64,000 nucleotides of DNA, taken from Utricularia gibba. Taxonomy: Eukaryota; Streptophyta; Magnoliopsida; Lamiales; Lentibulariaceae. The notes beneath the pieces were generated by a model. That model saw only the letters and a program-made list of their open reading frames with translations. It searched no databases and had not been told where the DNA came from. The position numbers and the translations under genes were made by a program. Positions 25,339 to 38,400 of the stretch are shown in pieces (position 1 is the stretch's first letter; every line of letters starts with the position of its first letter). The stretch covers positions 1 through 64,000 of the forward strand of contig CM007989.1 of NCBI GenBank assembly GCA_002189035.1, read 5' to 3'.

Positions 25339-27395
25339 GGAGAACGCCCTTACAGGTCGTCCACTTTGTTGGAAATCTGATGAGAATTTGGTCGATCTAC
25401 TCTATGTACCGTTATCTGTTTCAGACAGGGGCGTCAGTTATCTTGTTTGTCTTCAGCTGCCTTGTTCCATCGTCAGTTATCTTCTCGCTTTTACAAAAGC
25501 CATGGAAGGGCAGGCCTCTTTCAAATAGTCAGGTATGCTGGTTTTCTGTTTTCTTTTGATTCACAATGAGATGGGTAATTAGGCACAAACTGCTAACCAG
25601 ATAACTCAGGTAGACATTTATTCACATGATTCAGCACAAACTGGTCACCAGGTGATACCTTCTCTGATTAATGGAATAATCACAGCTTTGTACTTTATCA
25701 CATGGGGAAAGGGTGTGAAATCTTGTGGCCCTCTTAGGTGAGTTCAAATCAATAGTATTTCCTGATTTTTGGCCCGGATATCACGTTTTATCTTCTATCT
25801 GAAGTCCGAATACTTAAACAGGGGTATCTTGGGCGAGTATTCTGGTGCAGTTCTTGGAGTGTTGTCTACAGTGCTCTACGGGAGAAGGGGTTGCATCTGG
25901 AAAAAGGTATTTGGTACTCTGTATGTTTTTTCGTATTTTTGCTTTGATAATGATGCAGTAGCCACTTGACAGATAACGAACAAATGAACTATGTGCTATG
26001 CTTTACTAAAAACTTGCCTTGTAAATCCTCGATATTATTTACCTTCAGCTGCGTTTTTGAAACTTTGAATAGCTTCTCCTGAATTATTGCACTTAAATCT
26101 TTCTCCTTGGCAGTGACTTGGTAGGAGTGCTTTTTACTGCCGAAATGTGTCATAAATTTTCTTTTGTTTTTCATGATTTTAGTTGAAATCTTTTTCTTTG
26201 TTAGGTAGTTGGCCTCTTGGCCATGTTGACGTCCTTCTACTTGCTATCTCGAGGATGGACTATGGCAACACACTTTCCATTTAATATCCTTTCCAGATGT
26301 ATGTGTCTCATGTGTCACATGGTCCCAAGTTACACTAAATAAAATGAGGGCTCATTTAAATGCCTCCAGTTTTACCCGAGGGCCTCTCTGTTTTGATTTG
26401 AACTTAACTTAGAAACACCACAAAGCAGTAACCAGGATACAGAGGCTTATACTGATGCGGTTTTCCAAGGTGAAAGTATGATGATTCCAGTTTTGGCTGG
26501 AATTTTATCTGCGTTAAGAAGAGTCATCACCAGGAGAATCTCACTTAAGGCTAGTGTCTGCATGTCACAACTACATATTCTCTGGACGGCAGAATACCCA
26601 GTTTTTTTCACTTTTTTTTTCTGCAGAGTCAACTTAAGCGGAGGCTCAATGCCATTACCATTGCTTCTGCCACCTGTTTCCTGTTCCCTGCTGCCATGTG
26701 GGACGTTATCACGGTGAGTTTCACCCTATGGCACTCTTACATCCTAAATGCAAGCGTTAATGATATTTTTTAATGTTGTTCAGTTGCTCTAATACTTCAG
26801 ATTTTTGACACGTAATTTCTCTTTTCTACATGATGTTACATTGCGGGTGTACTATGATTTTCTATGTTTGCTTCTTTTTTAGGGATCAACTACTGTGGAA
26901 TTGCCATTCTCCACTTGGGCCTTTTCAAGTGTCGTTCTTTTTGGAATCATCTTGATATTCTATGTGGAAAGCCTGTCTGAGGAGAAGTAATGGACTAATC
27001 TTTGTCATCATGGCGTATGAAAGTTTATAAATAGACAGCGTTGTGTCACTGATTGATCTATCCGTTCTGCAGATTGCACTTAGTGTTCTCTTCTCCGAAG
27101 CATTTAAGTGTAGCGGGTGGTTGCATCATTGTCATGGAGATCGCATACAAAATGGATTTTTCTTTGCCTGGCTTTTTACTCTGCGCTACTATTTTAGGAT
27201 TTGGTAACAAGCTGCTTCATCTCTTTCATATCACTATGTTATTTTTCAAGGTAACCTGCGTATGCAATTGTTAATGTTCATGCTTCTTCTGAAGGAATAC
27301 ATGAAGCTACTTCTGTGGACAGAATAAATGAAGGATCTTTGAAAGGGTCAGGTATGGGTAATGGAGTAAATGGAATATCACCGCTTCCAATTTAA
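25339..27395 (+). pseudogene. MTP12: MTP12 / ZnT5-like zinc transporter, N-terminal membrane half only
   Basis: Plant MTP12 resembles animal ZnT5: a long multi-helix N-terminal region followed by a cation-efflux domain, acting with MTP5 in the early secretory pathway. Exons found: 25339-25532 (SLLQKPWKGRPLSNSQ), ~25652-25737 (VIPSLINGIITALYFITWGK), ~25819-25906 (GEYSGAVLGVLSTVLYGRR), ~26205-26300, ~26421-26549 (ending at a GC donor), ~26626-26713, ~26882-26987, ~27073-27202 (CIIVMEIAYKMDFSLPGFLL) and ~27291-27395. The last exon stops at TAA 27393-27395, immediately before a canonical AAG/GTAC donor, where homologues continue. No cation-efflux domain (histidine-rich loop, HxxxD helices) is found in the remaining 2.5 kb. 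Either the 3' half is lost or a short product is made. The first exons are also unidentified. Confidence 0.72.
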
Positions 27396-29931
27396 GGTAC
27401 TGGACTATTGATTTCATCTTAGAAGATGACCTTGATATTGGTGTCGTATTATATCTTGTTGGTATGGGTGGACCTCTTGCTTGCTAGAGGAAGTTCAACC
27501 CCTGGGCTAAGGCTTTTTTTTCCCCATCGCCAACTTGCTTCTGTTAATTGCATCGTAGGAGTGTCCATAGTATCTTACGTACCTCCCAGATTTGAATTTA
27601 ATTTCATTCAAGCAAAATTCAAAATCCCTCCTATATACAAAAAAGAACAGATGCGTGCAAAAAGACCTCGCCTGTTGGGCTAAAAGCAACCAATAGTAGG
27701 AGTTGGAACAATGCCCAGGAATCCCAGCACCATGTTTCCCCGATCATCAGGTTCTGCACATTGACAAACTCGACAAGTTTCCAGATGAATTTTCATACTC
27801 TGCACTTCGACGGGGCCGGTCATCACATGACTCTCGACTCTATCTTCATCACTGCAGAAGTTGCACCAATGGGAGATATGTTACTCCACCATCAGGAGAC
27901 TACGCAACTATATTTCATACAAAATACAAGTCTCGTAGGTTATTGGGGTGATATTTCAGACCATTTAAAAAAATGCTATCAATGACTACTTTCAATATTG
28001 ATTTTTTGTTTTAATATATATGAGAAAAATGATGACTATTTTAAGTCTAAACAAAAATTTAAAAGATGTCGCAACAAAAAAAGCAGATAATTAAAAATTA
28101 AATTTGAATATCAGATGCGTAATCTTAACATACTACAAATACAAATATATTTATATTCGACATCAACTCCAATTTATATTTTCCTTTTAATATTTTATGT
28201 GGATTCGAAAAAAAAATGATATCCATGCAGAGTACTCTGGCCCCAAGTGTCATTGGCTAATCTGAAAAATTGGAACCTTGAACTGACTAGTTTCGATGTA
28301 TTTTTATATGAAATTCTTGTTTACCAATCTATCCGAGTTTTCATTTTGATTTTTTGATTTTCAACTTTTTAAAGTTTTTTGTGGACCAACACTACATTTA
28401 GTTTTTTCTCGATGATAATTTTGTAAGTATACATAACTGTTAAAATAATAAAAAATCACATTTGCAGAAAATTGATTAATTTAGACTTTCTTAAAATAAA
28501 TATAAAAACAAAAATATAATTTTAAAATAATATAAAATAATGAATTTGAATTAGTACTCTATCGATGCAGAAGTTTACTATTTTATGTGTGCATACATTT
28601 CAAGAATTAACTTGCATGCATATCTTTGAAAGATGTTTTAAAGTAATGCTAATCATATATTATTATAATAATCTCGTTCATTTTAGTAATATTATGAAAT
28701 TAACTATTTGACAATGTCATTGTATCTTACATGATAATTTATGTTTTTATTATATTCGTTTCTAATTTTTATAACTCACAATATTACAGATATATTATAT
28801 CAAATGTATCTCAACAATAATATCTGATTAAGTACTTTTTATCAAGTATTTGAGATCAATTTTAGATTTAATTGTGTGTTCTTAAGGTTTAATGTTGATT
28901 AAGAACAGGTTGATAAGTAAAACGAAATCAAAATATCAAAGATTTATACAAGCGCAATTTTATTTGAGATCCCTAACTGACAAATGCTCGGACGTACATG
29001 AAAACATGAAAAATATTAAAAACTAAAATCAAACGCAAATATAAAACGCACAACTCAATTATGATTTAGCTACCTCATACCAATACCTCAATTTCGTATA
29101 TTGAGAACGAGGGCAAATCGTCGAGACTTGTATTCCCTTTGCTTGTCACTTTCTCGTTCTCAATTTGATTCCTTCTCTTGTAGATGTCGTGCACATTGTG
29201 TACATAAATTGGTGCTAATCTTGATCCAAAAACGTGCTATGAAAACTAGGTATCAAATTGTTAAATGAACTAGGTAAAACCCATATAACAGTGTCACATG
29301 ATTCCATTAACAAAGAAGATGATGATGAAAATCATCAATTAAGGTCATTAATTTAAATGTATAAACCATTTATTTTATATAATTATGTTTATTCCTCTTC
29401 TTATAAATGTTTTAGGGTGAAAAATCCTTCGACTCTTGTGTCCCCATTGCATATTGGAATATATTTTTGATTCTATTTTTATAATCACCAAGAGTCTTTG
29501 TAGGAAACTTTTTCTCTTTCCCAATTCATTTGTGCGAGTACGAAAACGTAGGAAAGAGAAAGCAGTTAGCCTTCAAATTCATTGGAAAAGTCGGATGCAG
29601 GGGGTGGGATTCTTCTTTAGAATACACAGTTTCAAACTATGTGAAATCTGATGGCGGGAAAAGTGTCCGGGGGAGAAAAAGGTTCAGATCCTCCTCTCAC
29701 GTGTTAGCGTTACCCTCTCCGTTTCCGTCTCCATCTCCATCTTCGACTTCACTCAAATACTCCTCCTGTCTATTCGGATCTCATTTGGTGCCGAATGCCC
29801 TAGATGTTGCAGTACTGCCACCTCGGTTTACTCTTTGTTTTGGTGGAAGTCTCCGCCCACTTCACTCGCATTCATTGAACTTCGAAGCTCCAGCACGTTT
29901 CGCCTTCAATTAGTTAATATTCCACCGCAAA
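27396..29931. other. AT-rich intergenic spacer
   Basis: About 2.5 kb, very AT-rich between 28000 and 29400, with no recognised gene or transposon protein. It begins where the MTP12-like gene is cut off. 27430-27950 is less AT-rich and has short open frames without recognisable features. From about 29400 base composition rises, and 29530-29913 has a long open frame of low-complexity Ser/Pro-rich type that I read as promoter and leader of the CDCA7-like gene. Confidence 0.5.
29653..29662. promoter_or_regulatory. E2F-type site upstream of CDCA7-like gene
   Basis: GGCGGGAAAA is the reverse complement of TTTTCCCGCC and fits the E2F consensus TTTSSCGC. It lies about 270 bases before the start codon of the CDCA7-like gene. 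E2F control is known for plant replication and chromatin-maintenance genes. A single site can occur by chance. Confidence 0.5.
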
Positions 29932-32900
29932 ATGACCGGTAATGTAGCCGGTGTTGAGGCGATCCATTCTCCACCCACAAGGCTTGACAAGTTCTCGGGA
30001 ATTCGGGTTACCAGTGGCCGCCCTCAAGACCTCCATGATGGTAAAACATGCCATCAGGTATTTCCGCCTGTTCAAAAGCTATCAAGTTGTTGGCCACTGT
30101 GCTCGTGTAACTGCATCCTTATTAATGAATTCTGCATTTTCCTAATAACTTGTTGTCGTAGGCAACTGCGATTTTCTTTGCCCCTTTTCAAAGTAACATA
30201 AGCAGATTGTTTTTCGGAACCTCCCTTTTCCACGAAACCCCGTGTAATATGGTGTGCAAGGATCCTACAATCGATTTGTTGAATTTCTGTTGATTTTTTT
30301 CCCATCAAATAGTGAATGTTTGCCTCTTTTTCTGTTCTTTAGCTGGTATTTGTTTATCACAATGCTGCTGCCGTAGGTCCAGGTTCCTGGAAATAATTCG
30401 TGAATTTTTCTTACTTTTAATCTTTATGACTTGAAGTGTCGTCAAAAAATTCGGGACTTTGGGGCAGCATGCACAAATCAGAAAAAAATTAAACCATGCG
30501 CAGTAAGGCTTTGTCGAAAGTGCTTGTTAAATAGGTACTGATAGTCTCTTTATCCTAGCGTCACACACACAAACACACATGTTGCGCCGTTTACTCACCA
30601 CCTTTCCCTTTATTCTATCTAGATACGGAGAGAAGGCAGACGAAATATCTGCATTACAAGGCTGGATTTGTCCCAAGTGTAGAGGCATTTGTAATTGTAG
30701 CGTTTGCATGTGAGGTTTTGATAGTTCCCATGTGGCAAATTTTTGCATATTGTAAATAACAGCGTGTTATGTAGGAAGAAGAAAGGCCAAACACCTACAG
30801 GGGCGCTAATAAAAACTGCTAAGGCCACTGGGTTTGATTCAGTTTCTGAGATGCTGCTCAAGGGGACTGAGTGGTCAACAACTAAAATTTCACCTAGCAC
30901 GGTTCTTTCCCCTAGAAAGGTTAGTAAATGGATGCTCCATGTCTCCTTTACTATTTAGCTGTGAAATTAAGAATTTTTACATCTTGATGGCCACTTTGGT
31001 GGATACTGCTGCTCCACCAAAGGATTGCTACAAGTGCAACTAATGCGAAGGACATCAGTTAATCATTTTGGAATGAGCAGGATGGCCTAATTACAGCTGC
31101 AGCTGATGCAAGGGACACTACTCATAATGGAGAAGCAGATGACACCTCACCAAAGCACTTGGAAATGAATTCCCAGGATATCGATAAAGTACTGAATGGC
31201 AAGATGGATCATAATACGTCTTGTGAAGTCATTAGTCAGATCACTGACAAGAGAAAAGTAAAAAAAAAGGATATCCTGCATATTCATGATGAACGGAAAG
31301 TACTTTCTCTGCCCAATGATGAGAATTTTAGCAATGCCCGTAAAATGAAGCATCTGAAATTGAAGCATTTAAGATCTGACAAGGCTTGTGTTCGTGGTGC
31401 TCAGAAAAAACGTAAGATCTTAAGGGAGAACTTGGATGGGGATGGTAGGCATTGCATGGGTGATGCGAGTACACAATATTTGATTAGGAAGCATGATCTG
31501 ATTTCAGAGGATGGCAGTGATGATGATGATATCTCATTGGGTGGAAGTGTTGATATTCAGATGCCACATGGAAATAAGATGGCTTCCATCTGCGGAATTC
31601 TCGTGCGTGCAGAAGATGCAGGAAATGCCTTGCAGTTCTTGGAGTTCTGCGTGATATTTGCAAAGGTAAGTTGTTTTGCTTATTACTTCGGGTGTTAAGG
31701 AGAGTTTGGGTGTTTTGTTGCTTTCTCAAAGAAACAAAAATCAGTAAGTAGGTTCACTATTGTATGCTGCCAAATCTACACGAAAGGTTTCATGAATTGC
31801 AGTTTTATGGTAAGCCTAAATGTTTATCATAATCCAGATCCTAAATTTGAGAAAGGGTCAGGCTGAGAATGTCCTCCGGGACTTGCTGCATGGACGATTT
31901 TCACGCCATGGACGATTCTCAGTGGTCGCGCAGTTCATTATTCAGTTATTATCCTTCATACAAACTGAACGAGAACGGTATGTAATCCTGCCATACTGAC
32001 ATCTATTTGTAATCATAGTATTATTAATATTACTCTCGGTGTAGGGGTGAGAAGTTGAATCTATCAGCAAGCAAAGTCTCATGGTACCAGGCTGCCAAGA
32101 AAATTCTATTTAAATCTCAAACCTCTGTTGAGGCAGAGTGTTTGGATGCCTTAGAGAAGGCAGCGGATTTTGAAGCGTTGGATGTTTCACTTAAGATTAG
32201 GGTTTTAAATCTTTTGTGTGATGAAGTTCTTGAAACTAAGTAATCCCTTTCCACTTTTCGCTCCTGCACTTTCTTATATTTAAAGACACTTAACCCATTT
32301 TCCTTGCTCACAGAATGATGAGGAATTGGATTGACAAACAGAACAGGCAACTCACCGTAAGGATGAAAGAAACCAAGCTGGATCTTGCTGCTGCAAGAGA
32401 CAAGGTAATTAATGCAGCAACTTCATCTTCATTACAAGGGAAAAGAAAATGGCGATTTCTGATATCATGCAATGGTTTAACACACCTATTCATAACCTCT
32501 AACTCCTACGCAGGAGGCAACATTGAGAATGAAACTCAAAGATAATATCGCTAACGCAGGCGTTCCTCAAAGTGGTTTTTCTCCTTCAAAACCTGAGCAG
32601 GACCTTGTAATTTCCAACATTAAATACGAGGTTAAAGAAGCACATGCGCAAGTAATCCGGTTGAAAGGCAAGCTTATGGAGTGTAAGTGATTTACCATCT
32701 ATCTCAGTTCAAAGATGGCTGAATGCGACACTCCCAGTAGCCAAGTCACGTTCCAGTATTTAGCTCTGTTTTAAAATATTGCAGATTTGATCCATGTAAT
32801 GTATTTTTAAAACCTGTGATCTTTAGTTAATGAGACTCAGGATGCTGTCAGAGTAGAGCCCATTCTCAGAGGTGGACATGGTCAGTGGTACTGGAAACTA

Positions 32901-33346
32901 AATTGTTTGGGAAAGTCTACTATCGTTCATCAGGGTAAGAACACTATGGTGGTTATTGCCCATAAAGCAGTTTTTTTTTTTTTTCCTTGCATATCATTGA
33001 ACCCACCATTTTGATTAACAGAACTTGGAAGAGGTGATTCCCTCTCCCTTGATGATCAATGGTTTGTTCTTGGACATGAGGAAAAGGAAGCCGTAGAGGA
33101 GTTTGTTAGTTCAAGGCGAGGGAACAGCTCATTTAGCGGTCAGCTAGTATTTAGTGCATTCTACATTTTCTGCAATTCTCAGTCAATTATTATGTTTAAA
33201 TGAAGCTGGCACCCTTTCACGCATTGTCTATTTCAGGAAGAAGAAACACAAGACGTAAGCATACCTGCATTAAATTACCGATGCAGTCCAGTGCCGTTGG
33301 ACATGGCTACGTGGAACCACTGATTCGGACACACCGGGGGCATTGA
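29932..33346 (+). CDS. CDCA7-like zinc finger (zf-4CXXC_R1) protein with DDT/WHIM region
   Basis: Nuclear protein with the zinc finger of CDCA7/monoamine-oxidase-A repressor R1, a family that partners DDM1/HELLS-type remodellers in DNA methylation. Exon 1 (29932-30057) ends KTCHQ. Exon 2 (~30437-30533) gives CRQKIRDFGAACTNQKKIKP and CRKCLLNR. Exon 3 (~30624-30709) gives YGEKADEISALQGWICPKCR and ICNCSVCM, completing the paired CxxC pattern. Exon 4 is basic (MKKKGQTPTG). A long acidic/basic linker with a KKRK-type nuclear signal leads to the DDT/WHIM part (ILVRAEDAGNALQFLEFC; LRKGQAENVLRDLLHGRFSR; IRVLNLLCDEVLETK). The tail includes the WHIM-like GGHGQWYWKLNCLG near 32870-32920 and stops at 33346. 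Junction phases agree throughout. This corresponds to the DDT-bearing class rather than the shortest CDCA7 forms; the exact role is inferred. Confidence 0.85.
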
Positions 33347-33612
33347 GCTATCAATTCAAATTTAGACATCAATATTACCCAGAAAAATGCGGAGAATCTG
33401 GATTTGGACATCTAGTATGGAAGCCATTAAAGATGTTTGTTTTCTAAGCAAGGGAAGCTACTTTTGTTTGATTGAATGTGCTTTAAAGCCTGATCCAGCG
33501 TCGTATTTGAGTAATTTTGGAACATCAAAATGCAAAAGTAGATATCTTCAGTTGCAGGTCAAATGGATCTGTCACCTCGGACCTCCTGTATTTCTGCTAG
33601 ATGATCAGGCTA

Positions 33613-35169
33613 CTAAAAAATAGCATTGGAGATGAGTTTGACCTCGAATAAATTGCTTTCCGCCCCAGCTACATGAACAATTTCTCAATTACCAGTCTCA
33701 GTTCTAGTTTAAAGCGGAAAATTTTAATTAAACAAAGGAATGAGTTTTACCAATATCAACGGTGATCCCTGGGCCAAAAAAGGAGGCGAACTTTTCCTGG
33801 AAATGTAAAGAATCCAACTCGAAATTCAAAGATTGAACCGTGAGCCTGAGGACTAACTAGTAACTATTGTAATAGGTGAGAGATTTAAAAATTTAAGGTA
33901 ACCTGTCTTTTTTCAAATTCAGACAAACTGAGGGCTTTAGCTTCAAACACCATGACCAAGCAATATCTGCCGTCCTCAGCTACCTTCACAAATATTTCAC
34001 GTGCGAGTCACACAAAAAAAAAAAAAAAAAAAAAAACAAAAACGGAGATCGAGTTTGGTTTAGGTGATGGCGTTCTTCATACTTGTTCCCGAATCATTTT
34101 CAGAATTGGAGCATTTCTCCTTGAAATCCCTCCGCCCTATGGAAAGTAGGTTCGGTTTAGCATCATTGCAGGAAAAAAAGATGGAAGTTAGAAATCACTT
34201 TAACGAATTCAAATCCAGTTACCTACCTGGCCGTATTGAAAAATTCGTTTCAATGCCTCATCGAGATGCTGCTCGTCTCCATAACGGTATCTCGTAACAT
34301 CGCTCCTTACCTAGATTGCATCTGTCTTTGAGAGCTGAAACGCACCCAAATTTTACTGTTATATGGAGCCGAAAGGTTACCTGCTTTAGGATTGGGGTAG
34401 CACATTTTTCTCTCAACGACACAGCATTTGAATAGGACAAACAAGGAACAGGCTTAAGCTCTGCATACTACAGCAATAAAAGCACACAAACACGTCATCA
34501 TCCTGTAATCATGCTCAGCCGCAAGTGAAAAATACGAAGAAAACTGCAACCTTGAGGGCCATGCCAATTATTGCTAGCGGAAAGCCGTATGTAAGCATCA
34601 GTGCCGACCATTCAGAACCTGGGAGAATATTGAAGTAAGCCCGAAACCATATCTGTTTTAGTACACATATATCAATCATAAGACGCAGCGAGATTAAGTT
34701 CTAAGGCAAACGCCAGTGATCGATACGAATTATACTAGACGGGAATTAGTACTGTACTCACGAGAGAAGCGTAACACCAAGACTTAATCCAATGACACCA
34801 AATGAAACCTGGAAGCATAGTGAGATTGATGGAAAAGCAGAAGCCAATAGACGTTGCATGTATTCAGGATTATCCAAAAGCAAAAGAGGTTACTTTGGCA
34901 AGGGAGAACTCATTATCCGGTATAATGGTCAGGTCACCGGCTTCAGTGACGATGGACGACTTCTGAGATGGCTCGGCAGCTCGTCTTGCAACGGTGATAA
35001 CTCTCGCGCGGTTATCCATTTGCGCTCTGGAGAAAACCTTATCTCTATAGCTGATGAATACAGCGACAGCAGAAGCAGATGGAAGCTCATATACATAAGC
35101 ACGTCGAGTTGCTACCATTCGCTTGGAGCATAGAATTGCTCCTCCTCCAACGGCCGCAGCAAGCTCCAT
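33613..35169 (-). CDS. DUF2854 family membrane protein, probably plastid (one-base frameshift)
   Basis: Family of unknown function shared by plants and cyanobacteria, so a plastid location is likely. The ATG at 35169 (MELAAAVGGGAILCS) opens an Ala/Ser/Arg-rich leader that looks like a transit peptide. Exons on the minus strand: 35169 to ~34895; ~34813-34763 (VSFGVIGLSLGVTLLS); ~34662-34552 (NILPGSEWSALMLTYGFPLA and IIGMALK); ~34475-34388 (YAELKPVPC, CATPILKQ); ~34304-34229 (DVTRYRYGDEQHLDEALKRI); ~34137-34080 (GGGISRRNAPILKMIREQ); ~33991-33903 (DGRYCLVMVFEAKALSLSEF); ~33799-33751 (FASFFGPGITVDI); final exon to the stop at 33613. Two membrane segments. At 34640-34642 one G is missing from a GGG run; adding it restores the expected Y-G-F-G-A-Y-F-N joint. 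Its 3' end faces the CDCA7-like gene 266 bases away. Confidence 0.82.
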
Positions 35170-35424
35170 CACTTCCTTGGCGCAGGAAAATGGCTTACGG
35201 TAGGATCGACGAAATAGTAGGAATGGAGTGGCTAATTTTAACAGGTGACGTGTCCTTTATCCTCAAATATTTGGGCTTCATGGGCCGCCAAAATCTAGCC
35301 TATAACGAAGCAGTCGGCCTCGCTTGCTTCAGCCCAGTGAAGGTTGGTATAAAGAATCGAGGACATGCAATTCCAGTATCAAACTTCCGTCAACAAAATT
35401 CAAATAATTGCCTCGTTTCTTCAC
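35170..35424. promoter_or_regulatory. Compact bidirectional promoter, DUF2854 / ZRANB3
   Basis: Only 255 bases separate two divergently transcribed start codons. Within it are TGGGCT (35272-35277), TGGGCC (35281-35286) and AGCCCA (35332-35337, TGGGCT on the other strand). These are site-II/TCP-type elements common in plant housekeeping promoters. A GTGACGTGT word, G-box-like, lies at about 35244-35252. No TATA box is obvious. Confidence 0.5.
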
Positions 35425-38400
35425 ATGGATGAAACGGCAGAAGTCACAGAGGAGCAGAGGAAACGGGCCGCCATTAACCTTGCGGCTGCTTTGGCTAAGC
35501 GGAAGGCACTCCTGTCACATCCTCCTGAGGAATGCCGGCCGTGGAAGTTGATCGAATGCGACAAGATTTTGCCAAAGGGAATCCAACAATGCAGCGTTAA
35601 TCAGTTTGTCGTCAGTGATTCGGTTAAGCAAGCCAAATTCATTGCAAGGCTCGAGATTTGCTCTCTTGATTCGTTTCGTATTATCCCTGTTCCTCTCGAC
35701 GGTTCTGCATTTCCTGGTGAAGGTCCTTGCTTGGAGAAACTTAGAGTTCATTTATCCAAAGTAAGGCCACAATCTTTAGCATTATTTTACTGAGTTCATT
35801 GGGTTTTCAGAAAGCGCGCTCTAAGTTTTTTGCTTGCTCCTCTTTGAGAGTATTTCCAAACAAATTTCTTGATCAGGTTGGTTCTCCACACTCTACCCAA
35901 GTAACTTGTGGTGGACGGGCCTGTGTCTACAAACTTAATGACTATAAATCGGTTTTGAAGTCCTTGAAGAGTTGCCCTGGCATTGAGTATGATGAGATAC
36001 CCTGGGGGACATTTGCAGTTATTGAGAGGCTTTCACATTCATTGCTGGCAGAAAAATGGATGCCTTGCAGGCCCGAACATCTTTCTGATGAAATAGTAGG
36101 CGATCTTATATCCAAGATACCAGGAAGTCTTTTGAATGCTCTGCTGCCTTTCCAACTTGATGGTGTTCGTTTTGCGTTAAGAAGAGGAGGTCGGTGCCTC
36201 ATAGCTGATGAAATGGGACTAGGGAAGACTCTCCAAGTGAGGATGGATCTCTTTTCCAGATGCTTTTCCTACTATCATATTTGACCTTTGTGCTCGTCTT
36301 CAGGATGGCTGGTGTCGTGCCTAATTATTATCCTATTTTCGCATATTTCTGATGATTTTCGACATTAGCATATTTTACTCATCAATGTGTTTCTACTGCA
36401 TTTTTTTCTCAATTATGCTTTTATATGTAACCAAAAATAGATTCAGAATTCCTCATTTTATTTACTCATTACTTTTACAACCGTGAATAGGTTATGTCAC
36501 CATACTACGATGTTAGGATAGTCTAGACTTTATGGAACCTAATTAAATTCTTCAAGATCGAGATTATTTCTGGAAACAGTGTCCATTTATTCATGTATTT
36601 AACCCCATGTGGTTTGAAAATGCTGAGCTATTTCTTGTTGCTGAAATTACTTTTTCAAAAAAAAGACTCTTCTGGGGCTGATTCTTTGTTTTGGATAAGG
36701 CTATTGCAATAGCAAGCTGTTTCATGGATGAAGGGCCCCTTCTTATTGTTTGTCCAGCTATTTTGCGGCACTCCTGGGCAGATGAACTTGAACGCTGGCT
36801 TCCTTTCTGTCTGCCCTCTGACATTCACCTAGGTACACCCATCTGATTACCATTTATCTCTGCGCGTTTTTTTCCAGAAATAGAATGTTTTGGCATTAAC
36901 GTGCATGACTGCATTTCAGTTTTTGGTCATCGTGACGACCCAACACGCCTTTCAAAACTTCCAAAAGTTGTGGTTATATCATATGCTATGCTTCGGCGGC
37001 TGCAGGGAAAAATGTTGGGACAAGACTGGGCCACTTTGATAGTGGATGAATCACATCATTTGCATTGTAATATCAAGTTTACTGAAAATGAAGAGGTGCA
37101 GGCACGCTTAACCTTCAACTCATATATTTCATTGTTCTCTATGCTGAATCTTCATCAGTATCCGAACCTTTTGAAATTTAAATGTGGTTTTATAAATGAA
37201 GATAAACTTGATGCTTACTTTATTGGATTTTCTGTTTCAGCGTGCTCGTATAAAGGAACGCAATGTTACTTAACATTAATAGCTGGGTTCAAATTGGTAT
37301 ATTTTTGTCTGTTGAAATTTACATAATCATGTAATCTCCTTATAGCTAAATGCCGTCGTGAATGTGGCCATGAAGTTGAAGCATCTGATTTTACTATCAG
37401 GAACTCCCTCATTATCAAGGTTGTGGAATTCTTCATGTTTTAATTTGTTGTGATGGCCTGTCAGTTACAAACTTTTTATCAAATTCATTACAACTGTCCT
37501 ACCTCAGAATTAATGTCTTTTTTCCTTTTTATTTGAATGAATGTTAACACTGGACTTCTATTTTTTAAATTAATAGGCCATTCGACATTTTTCATCAAGT
37601 AAATATGCTATGGTAGGTTTTCCAGAATTGTTATGGCATTTGAGTTCCTATCATTTTGGCTATTATTGTAACTACGGTAGTTTGTACAGGCCTGGTTTGC
37701 TTGGGAAAACTAAATTTGATTTTTCCAGAATATATTGTTCTGTCAAATTCATTTGGAGCTCCCAAGGCAAGCTGTATCAGGTAAATGTGTTGTTTCTAGA
37801 AGTCTTGTTCTTTTAAGAAATAAAAAAATTAACTCTTCATCCGGCTTGGCATTCATGCGAAAATTTGAAGGAATAATTAGCGCGCCTTTACAGATACTAT
37901 TTTATTCTGCATACTAATTTCCCATTTTACGCATTCTGTCTTCAAAAATTTCAAACTCTAGCGAAAACCAACTTCATACTTTTCTATCAGGATTTTTCAG
38001 AGGGTAAACGCTTGGAGGAATTGAATGTTCTTCTAAAGGAAAGTATAATGGTGCGATTCTACATGTATATTTGTATTTTCTCCTTGTGCAGACATTATAA
38101 AACTTGGATTCTATTATTTTATCAAACCTTTCTGCTGGAACCAGTTTCCTTTTCTTTTTTTTTCCTTTTTTTTTAGCCATGTCACAAGAAGAAGCTTTCC
38201 AAGTATTTTTTAACTTTGTTACTTCATTATGTAACCAGCAAAAGGAATTGTTACCATCAGCAATCAAACTCTTCTAAGTTTGATAAATATTTTTCCACTT
38301 AGAACACAGACATCTGCACTTGCCGAGGGTGTCAATTCAATTCATAGTTTCCTAAATAATTTTTCTCACAAATGACAACCTAGTGTTGAGCTATAACCAG

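Noticed and set aside
27426-27985. Open frames downstream of the MTP12 fragment as its missing 3' half
   Set aside because: They show no cation-efflux signatures (His-rich loop, HxxxD helices) and are not in splice phase.
29530-29913. 127-codon plus-strand frame before the CDCA7-like gene
   Set aside because: Low-complexity Ser/Pro composition and no motif. It falls in the probable promoter and leader, and no splice path joins it convincingly to the gene.
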